From Bullera alba (Eukaryota; Basidiomycota; Tremellomycetes; Tremellales; Bulleraceae): DNA of 64,000 bases. Made by a program: the position numbers and the translations under genes. Shown piece by piece: positions 1 to 12,500 of this stretch. Location: positions 2,480,001 through 2,544,000 of the forward strand of contig BCIX01000001.1 of NCBI GenBank assembly GCA_001600095.1, given 5' to 3'. The notes beneath the pieces are model-generated. The model was not told the DNA's origin. It ran no database searches and worked only from the letters and a program-made list of their open reading frames with translations. How positions within the stretch are numbered: the stretch's first letter is position 1; each line of letters opens with the position of its first letter.

Positions 1-1369
1 CAGGCTGGCCTTCTAGCGGCTCCTGAATCACCTTGACATCGCGGAACCCAACCGTCTTCGTCACTCGAGCATGTTCCTTGCCCTTGTTGCATCGTCAATT
101 AGATTCTGCCGCTTGTGTCTCAGGGCAAATGCCAACTCACTTTGCTGACCAGTCTGATGTCGACTTCGTAGAGCGGCTGCTTCCCATAGCCGACGGGCCA
201 CCAAGGTTGGACTTCCTTCTGCTTGAATTGGTGCTCCAGCGCGCTGGGAGACACGGCCGACGAGGCACTGTAGATCTCGTCACTCTTGGCAGACCTTTGA
301 CGGATCGACCACTCGAGCAAGAAGTCATCGGACTTGGGAGGTATTGGGTGGACTTCGTATTGTAGACTGATTGAGGCTTCATCGTATTTGGCCCCGGACA
401 AGGTGGTGTCGATACGGACATCCTTCAGTCGATAGTTGTACGATTCCAGGGCGATGTGACCTATTGGATGTCAGCGGCAGCTAAACGGAGATTGCAAGTA
501 GTCCAGAGCACCGCCACAATAGGTATCACTGACGCCAAGGTCCGACAGTCATGACGATTGGCCCCTCAACTTCTGTCAGTACTTCCGCTGCTAGGAGCTG
601 GATGCCCGGTACCCACCCAGTCCCATCCTAGAGTTCAATGTCAGTTAGTATATTTGCTCCACAGTGTCAATCACATACCCCATCCATATTGAGCTTTACG
701 CGAGTACATCCTAGCGGGATCGCCGTTCCCTTGCAGAATCAAGTCAGCTGGTGCGGACATCATCGATGAGAAGAGATACTTACAAGACTTGCGAGGACCG
801 CCATTAGCCTCCTGAAGCCTCCTAGCTTCCGTCATTGGGGCCTTGAACTGAAGGACAAGGTCATTCTGCCCGACTCTCAACTTGCCCTTGACTTCAAAGC
901 GGTGGTGCAGGAACATGTTATCGGTGTAGGCGATATGATGACCATTCTATCGCCTTTGTAAAGGTCCATCACCGCTAGTTGGCAGTCTAAACCACTCACC
1001 AGGGATACCTCACAGTATGTATCCAGACCTTCGAGTACGAGATCGACAATGGCTCGCTCAAGTTGCTCTTGCGTGACCTCGAACTTGTTCTGGAACCGCC
1101 AATCTGCCTCGGCAATCCCTACGCAATAGCAGAATCAGCATTACACCGACCAAGCCACGACCAACAGTGATGCTATATTTACACTGGATCTCCCACTCAT
1201 TCAGACCCTTGTGAAAATGGGGAATCTTGCCGCTCTTAGTGAGCTCGGCCTGAACGCTGGTTGGAAACGAGGCGCATTGATGCCATTCCTCCTTGTCGAC
1301 CTTGATGTTGGTAGAGCTCGTCTGGGTGAAGGACCATCCAGATTCGATCAGGGTCCGATCGTAGGACAT
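1..1369 (-). CDS. Beta-mannosidase (GH2), N-terminal part, cut by left window edge
   Basis: Glycoside hydrolase family 2 enzyme expected to remove beta-linked mannose from the non-reducing end of manno-oligosaccharides and N-glycan cores. The start is the ATG at 1367-1369 (MSYDRTLIESGWSF). Joined exons read an EADW..FEVT stretch, EGLDTYCEVSL, a WGWDW core and VQPWWPVGYGKQPLYEV, all typical of the sugar-binding and immunoglobulin-like domains that precede the catalytic barrel. No signal peptide is visible at the N-terminus, so it resembles the intracellular MndB type rather than the secreted type. At least five short introns are needed. The gene leaves the window near the conserved GFRDV segment, so the catalytic glutamates and the stop lie outside. 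Family assignment is secure; the exact exon edges around the WGWDW motif are not. Confidence 0.9.
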
Positions 1370-1725
1370 GTTGTTGGATGCTTGTACGGGATTGGAGACA
1401 CACTACAAGGTAGACTCAACACCACCTCTGTTCATATACCGTTGACGATCATACGATGGACGCACAAAGGATGAGGCAGGAGCAGGACGGTGGAGGCAAT
1501 CCGGCGATTTGACGGGCCGAGCGTTCGTGCCAATTCGCCGGCGCCGACTACAACCGGGCACCGCGGCTAATTAGATAAAGTCAGTGCAAGCTGGCTGGGT
1601 AGTGGACGATCCCCTAGGGACACCAGAAACGAGGCTGACCATGATGCATTTGCTCATGTCGAGCCTTGACCATAGGCACTAGAAGACGGTACTTGTACTG
1701 CACAACATTGGTTATATGTACCCAT
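1370..1725. other. Intergenic: beta-mannosidase promoter and 3' end of the 5MP gene
   Basis: Both neighbours are on the minus strand. I see no coding signal, RNA gene or repeat here. The stretch should hold the promoter of the beta-mannosidase gene and the short 3' UTR of the eIF5-mimic gene. Confidence 0.6.
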
Positions 1726-3377
1726 CTATTCCTCATCGTCAGACTCTTCCTCCAAGAACTACGCAAATCGTGATCAGCATAGAGCCCCTGACAACTATAC
1801 TTAGCAGCACTCACGTTGACGAGAGCCTCTGTGGCCTTGAGGAAATGCTGTTTGCCCTGAGGCTTGGCACCTTTCTGGTGCCAGTAGATGATGGCCTGGT
1901 CAGAGACGACGTCGGCATTGTAGAGCACTTTGACAATGGCGGCAAAGGCCTTCATCACACGAGTGTCGGTGTAGCAGTAAACCTGAACTGCGTTGAGCAA
2001 GCCGACCTCGGCCTTGGCACCATTGCAGAACGCCTCGAGTATGGGTGCTTGAGCCTGGCGAGAGGTCAGTGACATCACTTTTGAAAATTGGGCGTTCGGA
2101 ATCACCTGAACGAGCTGCACAACGGCAGCGTCGAGCTGATCAGCCCTGGCCGTCCAGTCGACCGACTTCATCAAGCCTTGCCAGATCCATTCACAAAGAT
2201 CCGCCTCTGCGACCGGGTTCTCGGCTTGTTGCGCCTTGAGGACCTCGACGATCTACCGGAAAGTCAGCTTGGAAGTCCCGGTGCAGACGCTACATCATTA
2301 CTCACGGCATCGTTGGTCTCCTCATCGTTGATCATTCGGAAGATGCTGGTGATCGTCTCCTCCTTGACCTCTCCGAGGGCAAGCTTGGCATACCAATCGT
2401 TGACCTGCGGAATGCCTTCTTTCTTGAAATGCTCCTCGAGGTGCTTCCTGTCCCGAGTCTGTTGGGGGAAGATCTGCAGGATGTCCTTCAATCCCGATCG
2501 TCGAATGGTAGCACCAAGCTGATCGATCGTCTGTCGAGCGAGGTATTGCTTGAAGAACGAGGTCAAGAAGGAGACGGAAACGCCATCCTTCACGACGTGA
2601 TCCTTGGCCAAGGACTGCAGGCACTTGGGGGAGATTTGGAGCTCAATGATGAGCAGAGCAGTAGCCGAAGCTAGCTTCTCACGGGCAGAAGGATCCCATT
2701 TGGCCAAGTAGCCCAGCAGGTCTGGAAGAAAGTTCTCCTCGAGCGGCTTTTGTAGGTATTTGTATCGTTGAATGACCCGCTTGAGAGTCTCGACAATCGC
2801 CTTGATGGGCTCTTTCAAGCCGGGCTCCCCTGCTGTCTCCCCGTTGCCTTCGACGGCAGTCTCCTCGTCCGCCTTTAGGATATACACGGGAGATCTTTTG
2901 TCGTCGAGGTAAGAACCTCCGGGTTGGAGCAGTCCTCCAACGAAGAGAAGCTCGAAGAGCTGCTCGTAGTATTTGAGGAATTCGAGGGTGGAACCCGCTT
3001 GGACAAGCTTCGTCACGAGCGCATCGGTGGTTGGGGGAGATGGGAGGGTAGCGAGGTGTAGAAGAAGCGAGTCTCGGAAGGCTGGTAGGGTAAAGGTCAG
3101 CAACTTTGTTTGACATCTGCAGTGATACGAGTAGTATTTGATGGACATGTCATTGTCCGTGCAGGCCCGGACGATTGACAAGCCGACCGTCCTACAGGCA
3201 TCGCGACTCACTCTCTGGCTCGAATTTAGCAGAAGCTTTGGCTTGTCCCTTTCTCTGCTTGATCCTCACACCCGTCAAAGAAGGTTTCTTGTCTTGTTGC
3301 GCAGTGGCAGCTGAGCCTGTCGTAGGGTTCTGAAGCACATTACCCGCTGGGCCGGTGGTTGTTGGCGTGTGTGACAT
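1726..3377 (-). CDS. 5MP: eIF5-mimic protein (BZW/5MP family, W2 domain)
   Basis: Predicted translational regulator of the BZW1/BZW2 (5MP) family. It binds eIF2 and eIF3 through a C-terminal W2 (MI4G/HEAT) domain and competes with eIF5, tightening start-codon selection. Four exons join to about 470 residues. Exon 1 holds the KPSLTG.R.K.RK..AKFEPE motif found at the start of BZW proteins. Exon 2 (about 3082-2306) holds KYYEQLFELLFVGGLLQPGG and IQRYKYLQKPLEENFL. Exon 3 (about 2252-1815) holds the W2 domain with DTRVMKAFAAIVKVLYNADV and AIIYWHQKGAKPQGK. The last exon adds FLEEESDDEE, the acidic/aromatic tail typical of W2 proteins. I chose the ATG at 3375-3377; the open frame continues upstream but without another ATG. 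Baker's yeast lacks this family, so its presence fits a basidiomycete. Confidence 0.92.
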
Positions 3378-3741
3378 ACAATGGAGCCGAGGGGTCTGCT
3401 TCGGTCTGTTGATGTGGGTGGGTAAGAGAGTAGTGGTTCGTGATGATACTCTACAGCCCGTTGTCACCACCTTTTTGCGTTTGCTCACTGTCGCGAACGC
3501 GGAGCCGTCAGCGGCGATAACGTCATCCGGGATTATCTCGCGTTTTTATTAAAATGTGGCATCCTCGCTGGGCGTAACTTAGAGTTTGCTCTATACACGT
3601 CGTCGCAGTCATGCATCAAGCTGATCGGAGCTCAAGCGGAATCGGACCATACAAGGAGGTGAGAAGGAAGAAGATGAGTTGTGTACAAGTAGCTATGAAC
3701 GCCGTGTCGAAGAATGAAGATTGTATAGGTTGAGGCAACGT
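3378..3741. other. Intergenic: 5MP promoter and 3' end of the SNF2 gene
   Basis: Head-to-tail spacing between two minus-strand genes. Nothing beyond presumed promoter and 3' UTR sequence is visible. Confidence 0.55.
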
Positions 3742-6700
3742 TTAATTCGCCTTGAAGAGAGCTGGAGAAGTGTCAGTACTCGACCACGTGGCTTCTGGTA
3801 CAAGGACGACGCACCCATGATATCGTTGAGTGAGAGCTTTGCAATGTTCTTGGCGCCCTCGCCAGACAGAGCTGCTCGGGCCAGCTCTCGCTTCTGGTTT
3901 TGAAGCTCGAGGATTCCTGGAAGCGTGATCAGTTCTGGGTAGCTCGTGCTGATGCAGCCGCAAGGCTTACGGTCTTCCACGGTCTCGTCGATGGTGAGCT
4001 TGTAGATCTTGACATCTAACTTTTGTCCGAGTCTGAGGGTCATCGTCAATGCCCTGCTTCCACTTGGACCTTCCAGTGGGCTCACCTGTGAGCTCTATCG
4101 AAAGCTTGGTCTTCCAGCCTGGATTCGAGATCAGCATATTGTACATTGTAAGCGTTTGGGTCTTGGCACTTACGCTGGGTTCCACCATAGATCCATGAGG
4201 ACTACGTGATTACAGCATGTGAGGTTGAGACCTGAGAACGACATCAGTCCAGTCACTCTCAGGGTCCAAGAACGCTGGACTTACCTGTACTGCCGGCTTT
4301 GAAAGAGATGAGGATGACCCTAATATCAGGCGATGTCTTGATCTTCTCTAGAGACTCTTGTCGCTTGTCGTTCCTCATTGAGCCGTCATCTACCATAAGG
4401 TCAGAACAGGCACTGCTCGCGATTGAACCAAACTCACATCTGACATAGGCGATGCCCGCTTGCTTCAAGAATGGCTCGATCAAGTTGAGGAAGCTTGTGA
4501 ATTGGGAGAAGACGATCGTCTTTTCCTTCTTCCCGCTCGTCTCCTCGACGTTTCTCAGGAGCTTGAGCAACATCCGTATCTTGGCACTGTATGGCGGTAA
4601 ACCATCTTCCGCCTCGACCTCTTTGGCTTTGAGCGCAGCATCGGCTGTGATCTCGGCGCAGGCATCGCAGTGCTTTGCATTCACGCCGGGAGCAAGGCTG
4701 AGCTCATTGCATCAGATAGATCCCACATTGTCTGCTCAAGACTCACGAAGCGAAGCAAATGTCACACTTCTTGGCACCGACACCCAAGCCATCCATGAGA
4801 TTGGCCAGCTCGTCTGCCAACGGATCCTCTTCCGGCTGGTCGTCGGCGGGTTCCGCTGCCTTATTGTCGATCGCATCTTTGTCCACAGTCCATGAGCTCG
4901 TCACGAGGGCGGGATGATCGCAAGCTACTTCACTGTCAGCTGTTGGATTGAGATTGGAGTCTGAACACACCTTGTCTGAGCCTCAGCAGCATTGTCAAGA
5001 CAGAAGTGAAATTGGACATGACGGAGCCGGCTCGCACAAACTGTGTGTGATGATGAGCATCATTGACCTCACAACAGGAGCTGACTCACCTTGTTGAATG
5101 TAACCTGGGTCTGCTTTTGCAAGGCTTCATAGAACTCGCGTTCTTCCGTGTCGAACGGACACTGGATCACATCCACTTGACGGCCGGGGAGATTGAGAAT
5201 CGGTTTGCCATCTATAAAGAATTAGCACCTTGCAACCTGGCTCTTATTGTTGTGACTTACCAATTGTGGCATCCTTCGTCCTTCTCAACATTACAGCCTT
5301 CAAGACCACGTGTAGCCTTTTCATGGCCACGCCAGTCTTTCCGTTCTTGACTTGAACTACAATTCGATCACGGAACGTCTCCCAGTTGTCGAGTGGTTTA
5401 GCCCCAAGGAATTGGAACAGAGAGAACAACTCCTCAACGTTATTCTGCCAAATAGTCAGCAAGTCACAACGGGTGCAAATCATGGAATTGAAGTCCTCAC
5501 CTGGATTGGCGTACCAGTCAAGCACCATCTGTACTTGGCTTTCAGCGCGACCGCAGCTTTGGCTGCCTTTGTCTTCCGGTTTTTTATGTTCTGCGCCTCA
5601 TCTAGGGACGAGGAGCAATCAGCAGATATCCCTTACTCCACACGCAGGAGCACATACCGACGACGATCCTCAGCCATTTGACCTCGAAAAGAGCACTGCT
5701 TGCCTTCTTCGCTTTCCCCTTCACCGGCTTCTTGGTGATCTTCTTGAAGACTGATGACTCGTCGGAGTCGTCAGAGTCGGGTGACGCATCTCGGACTGTG
5801 GGTTGCCTCAGGTGCTCATGGTTGCCGTGTTCCGAGGCCACGGTCTGAAAAGTGGTGATCACGACATCGTACTCTTCAAGTATCTTGCCCACTAGTCAAC
5901 GGTGAGCTATGACATCCTAGCAGAGGGTTGTGCAGCTTACTCTTCGCTCTTGATGGTCCGTGATGTGTGGTGACCTTGAGCAGACCTTTCTTCGTCTTTG
6001 TCCTGACTTCTGTCGCCCACTGCTCCATGACGGCGAGAGGTGCGATGATTCTACAACGGTAAGTACGATTCCAGGTCGTTGATCGACTCACAATGTACCG
6101 CCTCTGAAGCCAGCCTTCTTCTCGGCTGCAGTTGCTACGCCTTCTACGATCCTAGCCAAAGTCTGTACCGTCTTCCCAAGACCCATATCCTGTCACGATA
6201 GGTCAGTATTGATCGAGTTGAAAGGACCAATCCGGTCCAAAGCTACTCACATCGGCAAGAATACCTCCGTACTTTCTGCCAGACTCTCGGTTCCTCATCC
6301 ATCTCACACCTCGCACTTGATGCGGCATCAACCTGATATCCGCAGCGAAGCCTTTGACAATCTCTTCGCCCTCCTTGACGGCATCATCTCCCATTTCATC
6401 CTCTCCATCGCCAATAGCACCTGACAGCAGCTCCCGCATGTGCTTATCTGCGTCCCCATCAAACGTTGCGTAGTCCTCGGCTGTGATACGGGCTGCTCCC
6501 AGGTCGAACTCTTCTGTGGGGTTTGCATCGGGGTCGTCTCGCGATTGAGATGGCTTTGATATGGCTGGAATCTGCTTCTTGGGAGGCATGATACCGGGGT
6601 TGGGCTGGCCGTTCGTCAGCCACGCCGGCCAGTCGTTGTTCGAGACTTCTGGCCGTGGTCGATATGTGGGTGCAAACTTGTTACCAGGACTATCATACCC

Positions 6701-7261
6701 TCTGAAGGCATTTGGCGTCGCTGGCTTGATGAACCCGTCATAGCCTTGACTCCCTCCTCCTCCCATGTGCGGGGGGCGATTTGGTTGACTCCGGTTCGAA
6801 GGTTTCGACTTGATGATGCTCGAGCCAAACGTACCACCTGAATCAGACGGTATGCGCTGTTGAGAATGCTGGGATGCCGGCTGGGAGGAGTTGTGAGTGT
6901 CCGATATGCCCAAGGGTCTCTGGGATGACTGCTTGTAGGACATGTTCGGGTAGTCCTTGTTCACCGCAGGGTTGGTTTGTTGGCCATAGGGACGGGATGA
7001 CTGAGGACGCCATGGACTCCCGGTCAGGGCATGCTGATAAGGCCCGTTGGTCTGGCTGGAGCTTCTAGATCCTTGACTCTGCTGCGACATGATGACGGGC
7101 GAGTTGGAACTCGAAGCGACTGATGCTGGAGAATCGGTCAAGTCGACAAATTCGGGGTATGTGGTCATCTTCTTGAAGTTTGGTAGATTGCGTTGTTGCT
7201 GAGAATGTTGTGGGTCTTTCTGGGCTTTGGAGTGGGGCTGATGGATCTCCAGCGCCTCCAT
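3742..7261 (-). CDS. SNF2-family DNA-dependent ATPase, Uls1/Rrp-like, with SUMO-interacting motif
   Basis: Large Swi2/Snf2 translocase of the Rad5/Uls1/Rrp group, acting on chromatin or DNA-bound SUMOylated proteins. The first 250 residues are Ser/Gln/Pro-rich and carry EFVDLTDSP, a canonical SUMO-interacting motif. The ATPase core follows: [12 protein letters not shown], Walker [22 protein letters not shown] (motif II), [20 protein letters not shown], then the C-terminal lobe with [33 protein letters not shown] and motif [13 protein letters not shown]. Where Uls1 and Rad5 have a full RING finger, this protein shows only C-X2-C-X12-C-X2-C after an acidic stretch. Many introns are needed; motif VI itself is spread over three exons and is intact once they are joined. 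The start is ATG 7259-7261 and the end is LFKAN-TAA. It shares a divergent promoter with the cardiolipin synthase gene. Which of the Uls1, Rrp1 or Rrp2 branches it belongs to cannot be settled by eye. Confidence 0.88.
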
Positions 7262-7614
7262 GTTGCCTGATGCGATCTACTCCTCCAAAGTACGAGCACG
7301 ACCGTGTTATCGATGCAAAGACAGCTAAGCACGGGCCGTTTGTTGACATTTTGAGATCGTGTCGCGCGCGGACAGCAGGCGGCGGAGAAAGGATCGCGGA
7401 TAGCGTAAGAGCTATTCTTATCAGCTCGCTCGTCATCGTTTTCGCGCGTGGAACGGCTGAGCTTTGCTGAGACGCGGACTGGCCGAGGCAGCTGCAGCGT
7501 CCGTGCTATTCATCTTCTGTGCTTCGGCAAAAGGTATATCTAGTCGTACCACTGCTAGGTCCTAGCCGTACCAGCACCTTCCTTCACTCCTCTTGCAGAC
7601 GAGCTCCAACGAAA
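7262..7614. promoter_or_regulatory. Divergent promoter between SNF2 ATPase and CRD1
   Basis: The two genes start 353 bases apart on opposite strands, so this stretch should contain both promoters and both 5' UTRs. A near-palindrome GCTAGGTCCTAGC lies around 7553-7565. No clear TATA box was seen. Confidence 0.6.
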
Positions 7615-8905
7615 TGCTCATCATTACTCCCCGTAGCCCGCTTCGAGCTGTATTCGACTTTGGTCGTGGTGAAACCATCCGGATGGCATTGACCGGCCAA
7701 CACATCAAGTTCAACGTATCACGACCAGGTTGGCGTCCGCTACACATTGCCTGCCGATTGAGCCTAAAAACACCCTCAAGGTCGACTCTGATCTCGAAGG
7801 CGGATCCTGCCTTTGTCAAAAGGTCGTCACGCTCGTTTGTGCGGTATGCGTCAAATCAAGGACCGGAGAACATGGACAAGGGAAAGATGGTCCAGCCGCC
7901 GGCAACACCAGCTACCGAGGATGTAAGTGTCTTACAGCCAATTTCCTTTCCCAGCCGATTCTGATTGCTCTATAGCCAGAATCTGCGGTGCAGGAGAAGG
8001 AGGACTCAGAGGATGTAACCGAGTCGCCATATACGATACCCAACGCCTTGACACTAGCTCGGATCATCGCTTGTCCCTTCCTCGGCTATCAGATTGTGCA
8101 GGGAGACTATGTTTGGGCGACGAGTCTACTTTTCGCTTGCGGCGTTTCAGATTGGGTAAGTGCCATGTGAGCTATCCCGTCGGATCGAGCTGACTACGTA
8201 TAGCTGGATGGATATCTCGCCAGACATTGGGGAGGGAAATCGGTCCTCGGCTCGATATTGGACCCAGCCGCGGACAAGTTGTTGATGACCACTCTGGTGG
8301 TCACTCTGGCCTGGGCGAATTTGCTGCCAGGTGAGGCCATCACGACTCCAGAACCCGGATGCATAGACTGATGATCCCCCTGACAGTTCCTCTTGCTGTA
8401 CTCATCCTGGGTCGCGATGTTGGTCTTAGCTTCTGGGCGTTCTACGTCCGATACACCTCTCTGCCCCCGCCTGTGGGTTCGATCCGAGTATCATTTGTGA
8501 ACTCTTGCTGATGAGGGTGCAGCGCACACTGAGCCGATATTTCAATCCGTCAATTTCATCAGCAGAAGCCAAACCCACACAAATCAGCAAGGTGAGTCAT
8601 CTTTCGCCATCCGCCTCTTAGGACCCGGATCGCTGACCAAATGAACAGCTCAATACGGCCCTCCAGTTGATCCTCATGGGCGTGACGACTGTATCGCCAT
8701 TACTGTCACTACCCCTAGCTGTCCCATTGCAAGCGTTGCAGTGAGTGCGAATACCTATCCGATAGCCTCGGGGCAATGATACTGACTGCATGATAGGTGG
8801 ACAGTGGCTGGCACTACGATCTGGAGCGGGCTGAGTTATGTCAACAAGGCAGGGTTCAAACTTGTGCCGAAGAAGGGTACTTTCAGATTGAAGAAGCGAG
8901 AGTGA
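7615..8905 (+). CDS. CRD1: Cardiolipin synthase (CDP-alcohol phosphatidyltransferase)
   Basis: Inner mitochondrial membrane enzyme that joins CDP-diacylglycerol and phosphatidylglycerol to make cardiolipin. The CDP-alcohol phosphatidyltransferase signature D-X2-DG-X2-AR-X8-G-X3-D-X3-D is complete in joined exons 2 and 3 (SDWLDGYLARHWGGKSVLG, then SILDPAADK). It is preceded by YTIPNALTLARI, typical of eukaryotic Crd1, and followed by hydrophobic segments (LMTTLVVTLAWANLL, VPLAVLILGRDV). The first exon (about 100 residues) is Arg/Ser-rich with few acids and fits a mitochondrial targeting sequence. The start is ATG 7615-7617; seven exons give about 320 residues, ending LKKRE-TGA. It is divergent from the SNF2 gene. 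Pgs1 can be excluded because it belongs to the unrelated phospholipase D family. Confidence 0.9.
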
Positions 8906-9545
8906 TGTAACCTTGGGATTCCAGAGCTGTTTCTTCGTATTCACCAGAGTCCGATTACCTTGACCAGTGATGAGCTGCTTTGCCCATCGACCTGCTGTGA
9001 TCAGCTCGAACTCAGTCCGAGGCTTGCTTGCCTGCTGTCCAGAGTGACCTAGGTGGCGGTGTTGATTTAATTCCGGTTGCGGAAGACGACGGTTACAACC
9101 TCGGCGATGTCCACCTTTGTGACGGGTATCAAGCTGGCTGCAGGTAGCCACTAGCTAGTCGGCCGGTCTAGATGCAGCTTGACAGCTTGTGAAGTACGAC
9201 TGCATGCTTCAGTCCTACAGACAGGTACATCCCAAGGCAGACGCCCCATGATCACCCGCCGAAGATAGTTTGCTGGAGGTCCTTTGAAGACGCCCGCCCG
9301 TCAACGCTCGCACCGGCCTCGCATTCGCAATTCGCTTTCGATCAATAACAAAGTGGAGGTCGCACAGAGGTCGCCGGGAGCGGTCTTGTTGAAGGACTGA
9401 ACGGATCAAGTCGGCCAAAGTGGATAGTACAGCCAGAGTCCAGCCAGTTAAGCACACGCATGGCAGTCCTGAGACTGCTTGAGAGGTGAGTAGGGATTCG
9501 AGCTAGTCGCAGTGATCTTGACTCATCTATGAACAGTTCATCACA
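8906..9545. other. Intergenic: 3' UTR of CRD1 and promoter/leader of ROM2
   Basis: No coding signal. A probable 5' UTR intron of the downstream RhoGEF gene runs from GTGAGT at 9486 to AACAG at 9536, nine bases before its ATG. Confidence 0.5.
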
Positions 9546-12500
9546 ATGACCACTCCGCCGTGGTATCCGCAGAACGGGTCTGTACAGGACTATACATCTC
9601 CCCCACAGCAGAGAGATGCTCAGCGACAGGAGCAAAAGGCTCCGGCACCCCCAGTCCCGAAACGACTATCCGCCGGATCATACGTCACACCATCATACGA
9701 ACGGCATGCGTCCTCGGCTCTCCCTGCTCCGGTCGGAGTTCCAGGAATGCAGGAGTTTGGAGGGGGGTATGGCCATACCGAACCACCTCAGTCCTGCGGA
9801 TCAATGACACGGAGACCACTTCCCTCTCAACCGCCGCTAGGTCAGGCCTCGGGTCTTCCGCCTAATCCATACCCAACGTCCGGCTCTTCTGGTAGTATAG
9901 GTGCTCGAAGGCAATTACCGACACCTCCATCACAGAATGCTCCTCCGCCTCCACCTAGACCCATGGGCGCTAGGCAGTTACCTGCGCTACCACCAGTCTC
10001 CCGACTGGAGCGTATACCTTCAGGCTCATCAGGCAACCAGTCCCTCCCACCCCCGAGACCTTCGTACCCCCCGATCGACAAACCTCTGCCTGTGCCTCAG
10101 TTCACGATGTCCACCCCACCGAGCAGTCAGCAGTCTACGGATCGCTTAGACAGTGTGCGCCAGACACCTCCATGGACATCACAGTCGCCAGAACCGACAC
10201 AGGGATACAGCAGTCCGACCCAGAACGCAGATCTGGGTTCGCTCTCGCAGCCAAGTTCCCTAACCCCCTCCCGGACATCCACCAACACATCATCATATTC
10301 ATCGTTTGTTTCTTCGAACAGCTCTCAGAGACATTCAAGCGGACAATCGGATGAGACTCGGCCGACCAGCGTGGAGGGATCTTCCGGTTACGGGCACGAC
10401 TTTGCACCACTGCAAAAGCTAGATGATGGAGGAGGAACGAATATTACTCTGAGACCCCCCTCCCGAGGTCAAAATGCGACGCCTATATCCGCCTTTGACG
10501 ACGGCAGAAGGACTCCCACCCCGGCGGATCGATACAGAGACGTCAACAGGACGCCGAACCCCGGTCTATCAGTTGATCCGCGTATAAGGACCACAAGCTC
10601 GTCTTCTCTGGGCGTGATGGACGCTGGACTACCGTCGACTCCGTCTGTTGTGCCGGAGCGGACACTTCAGCATCAAATGTCATTCTTGGATGCCCCCATC
10701 TCTCGCTCAAACACTCCTCAGTCGTCGAGCCGAATCAGCTTCCCAGTCCCTCACCTCGCACCGCCAAGTGCCAATGCCGCATCGGGCTCAAGCTCGTCTC
10801 GTCCTGCTTCGACAGAGCATCCCGACCAGACTAGTGCAGACATGGCCAGACTTAGTCTTCAAACCTCAAGCAGACCACCGTCAACTCACAGCGTAGTACA
10901 GCGGCAGCCGTCGGTAAACTCGTCGATACACCCTTCAATTGCCTCGTATGAAAGACGGAGGTCTAGCGCCCTCTCACCATCTTGGGCGAGTCAAACTCAA
11001 CAACCGTCCAATTGGGTGGAGAGAAAGTTGCAGATCCATCAGTCGCACGCAGATGACTTTTACGACGACGACGAGTCTATGCGGCGGCCTAGCATGTATG
11101 AAGAGGACATCTACGAGGAGTACGAGGAAGAGGAAGAAGAGGAGGTCGAGGTCAATGAGATTCGGTTCTTCCAGCCTGCGTACCTATCCGAAGCGGCGCT
11201 GCAGCTACGGGATAGGGTAGAGAGGAGCAGGCAGACTAAAGCTGGTATCGCTTGGGTCGGTGCATTCACTGGGCGGGACATAGTTGTGAGTCGTGAAGAG
11301 CGTCACCCCAGTGTGATGAAGCTGACTGTGACACAGTCAACAATACAAAGCTTTCTACCTCCGTACACTCGTGACGGTCCCAACGACAGGCGGGCTGCAC
11401 TTGTGATGGCCCAATCTTTGCAGAATCAATTGTGGTATGTCGAGGTCGATTGGGATATCAAGCCATTACGAGATTCATCGGAGGACGTCTTCCGGTTCAT
11501 GGGCGAGATCGAAGGCATGGGCGCAGGCGAGGGTCTCGCTTCCGAGCTACCATCTGGTGTCATGACAATGGCGACCAAATGTTACTCGCCAAGTTGTCCC
11601 GGCGACTTCCGGTGTTATGCCTCTCGATGCCCATTCAAGACATCGCCGGATTCCTCCCTGGGTCGCAAGGAGATGACTGCGGCGCCGGCTCCTTCGACCA
11701 GTATTAGAGGAGAATGGACACAGGACGTCGATCCGTTCACCCTTCGAAGCCTCACGGACGCGCAGTACAATCGGCAGAATATCATCAGAAAGGCGATCCA
11801 GGATGAGATTCAGTATGAGGCCGACCTTGCGGCTTTGGAGGCGCTCTACATCCATGGTCTGCGGACAGCAAATCCTCCGGTCATCACTCCGCCATACCGC
11901 TTGGAAATGTTCATACGGGAGATCTTCAGTAACGAGTCGGAACTCCACGAAGCCTGCAAGCGGGTCATTGAGAGCTTTGCCATCAGAGAGAGGGAAAGTG
12001 CCCAACGACCACTTATCCAGCTTGTCGGAGACATCTACCTCCAAGCCGCGGCGGAGTTCAGGAACATCTATCCGGAGTATACAGGTAGTCTTCCGGCGGC
12101 AGAAATCGCTTTGAAGAAGGAGCTGGACGACAATCCCGAGTTCCGCTTCTTCTGTGAGGTGAGCAGCCCTGGGCCATGCACTCCATCACGATCCTGACGC
12201 AGCGTAGCGCATCGTGCGAGAACACGACAGACGGCGGGACATCAAGTATCTGATCACAAGGCCCTCCACGCAATTGCAACGATATCCAGCCGTCCTGGAG
12301 GCCATCCTCAATGCGACCGATGAGGATGACCCAGATAGAGACTTCCTCGTGGAGGCTGTATCCAGCATTCAAAACCTCTCTGCGATCTCGCAATTGAAGC
12401 TCTTCCATGCTAGCAAGGGCAGGGGTCCTGCGGGTAAGATGCAGTGGTTCGATCTGGTGCCTGAAGAACAGCGGAACGCCATCGAGAAGAAAGAGCAAAA

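Noticed and set aside
4021..4090. Apparent loss of helicase motif VI in the SNF2 ATPase
   Set aside because: Reading the exon without splicing gives a degenerate motif, but joining three exons restores [11 protein letters not shown], so the motif is intact.
8618..9151. 177-codon minus-strand frame over the end of CRD1
   Set aside because: Overlaps coding exons and 3' UTR on the other strand; no recognisable protein.
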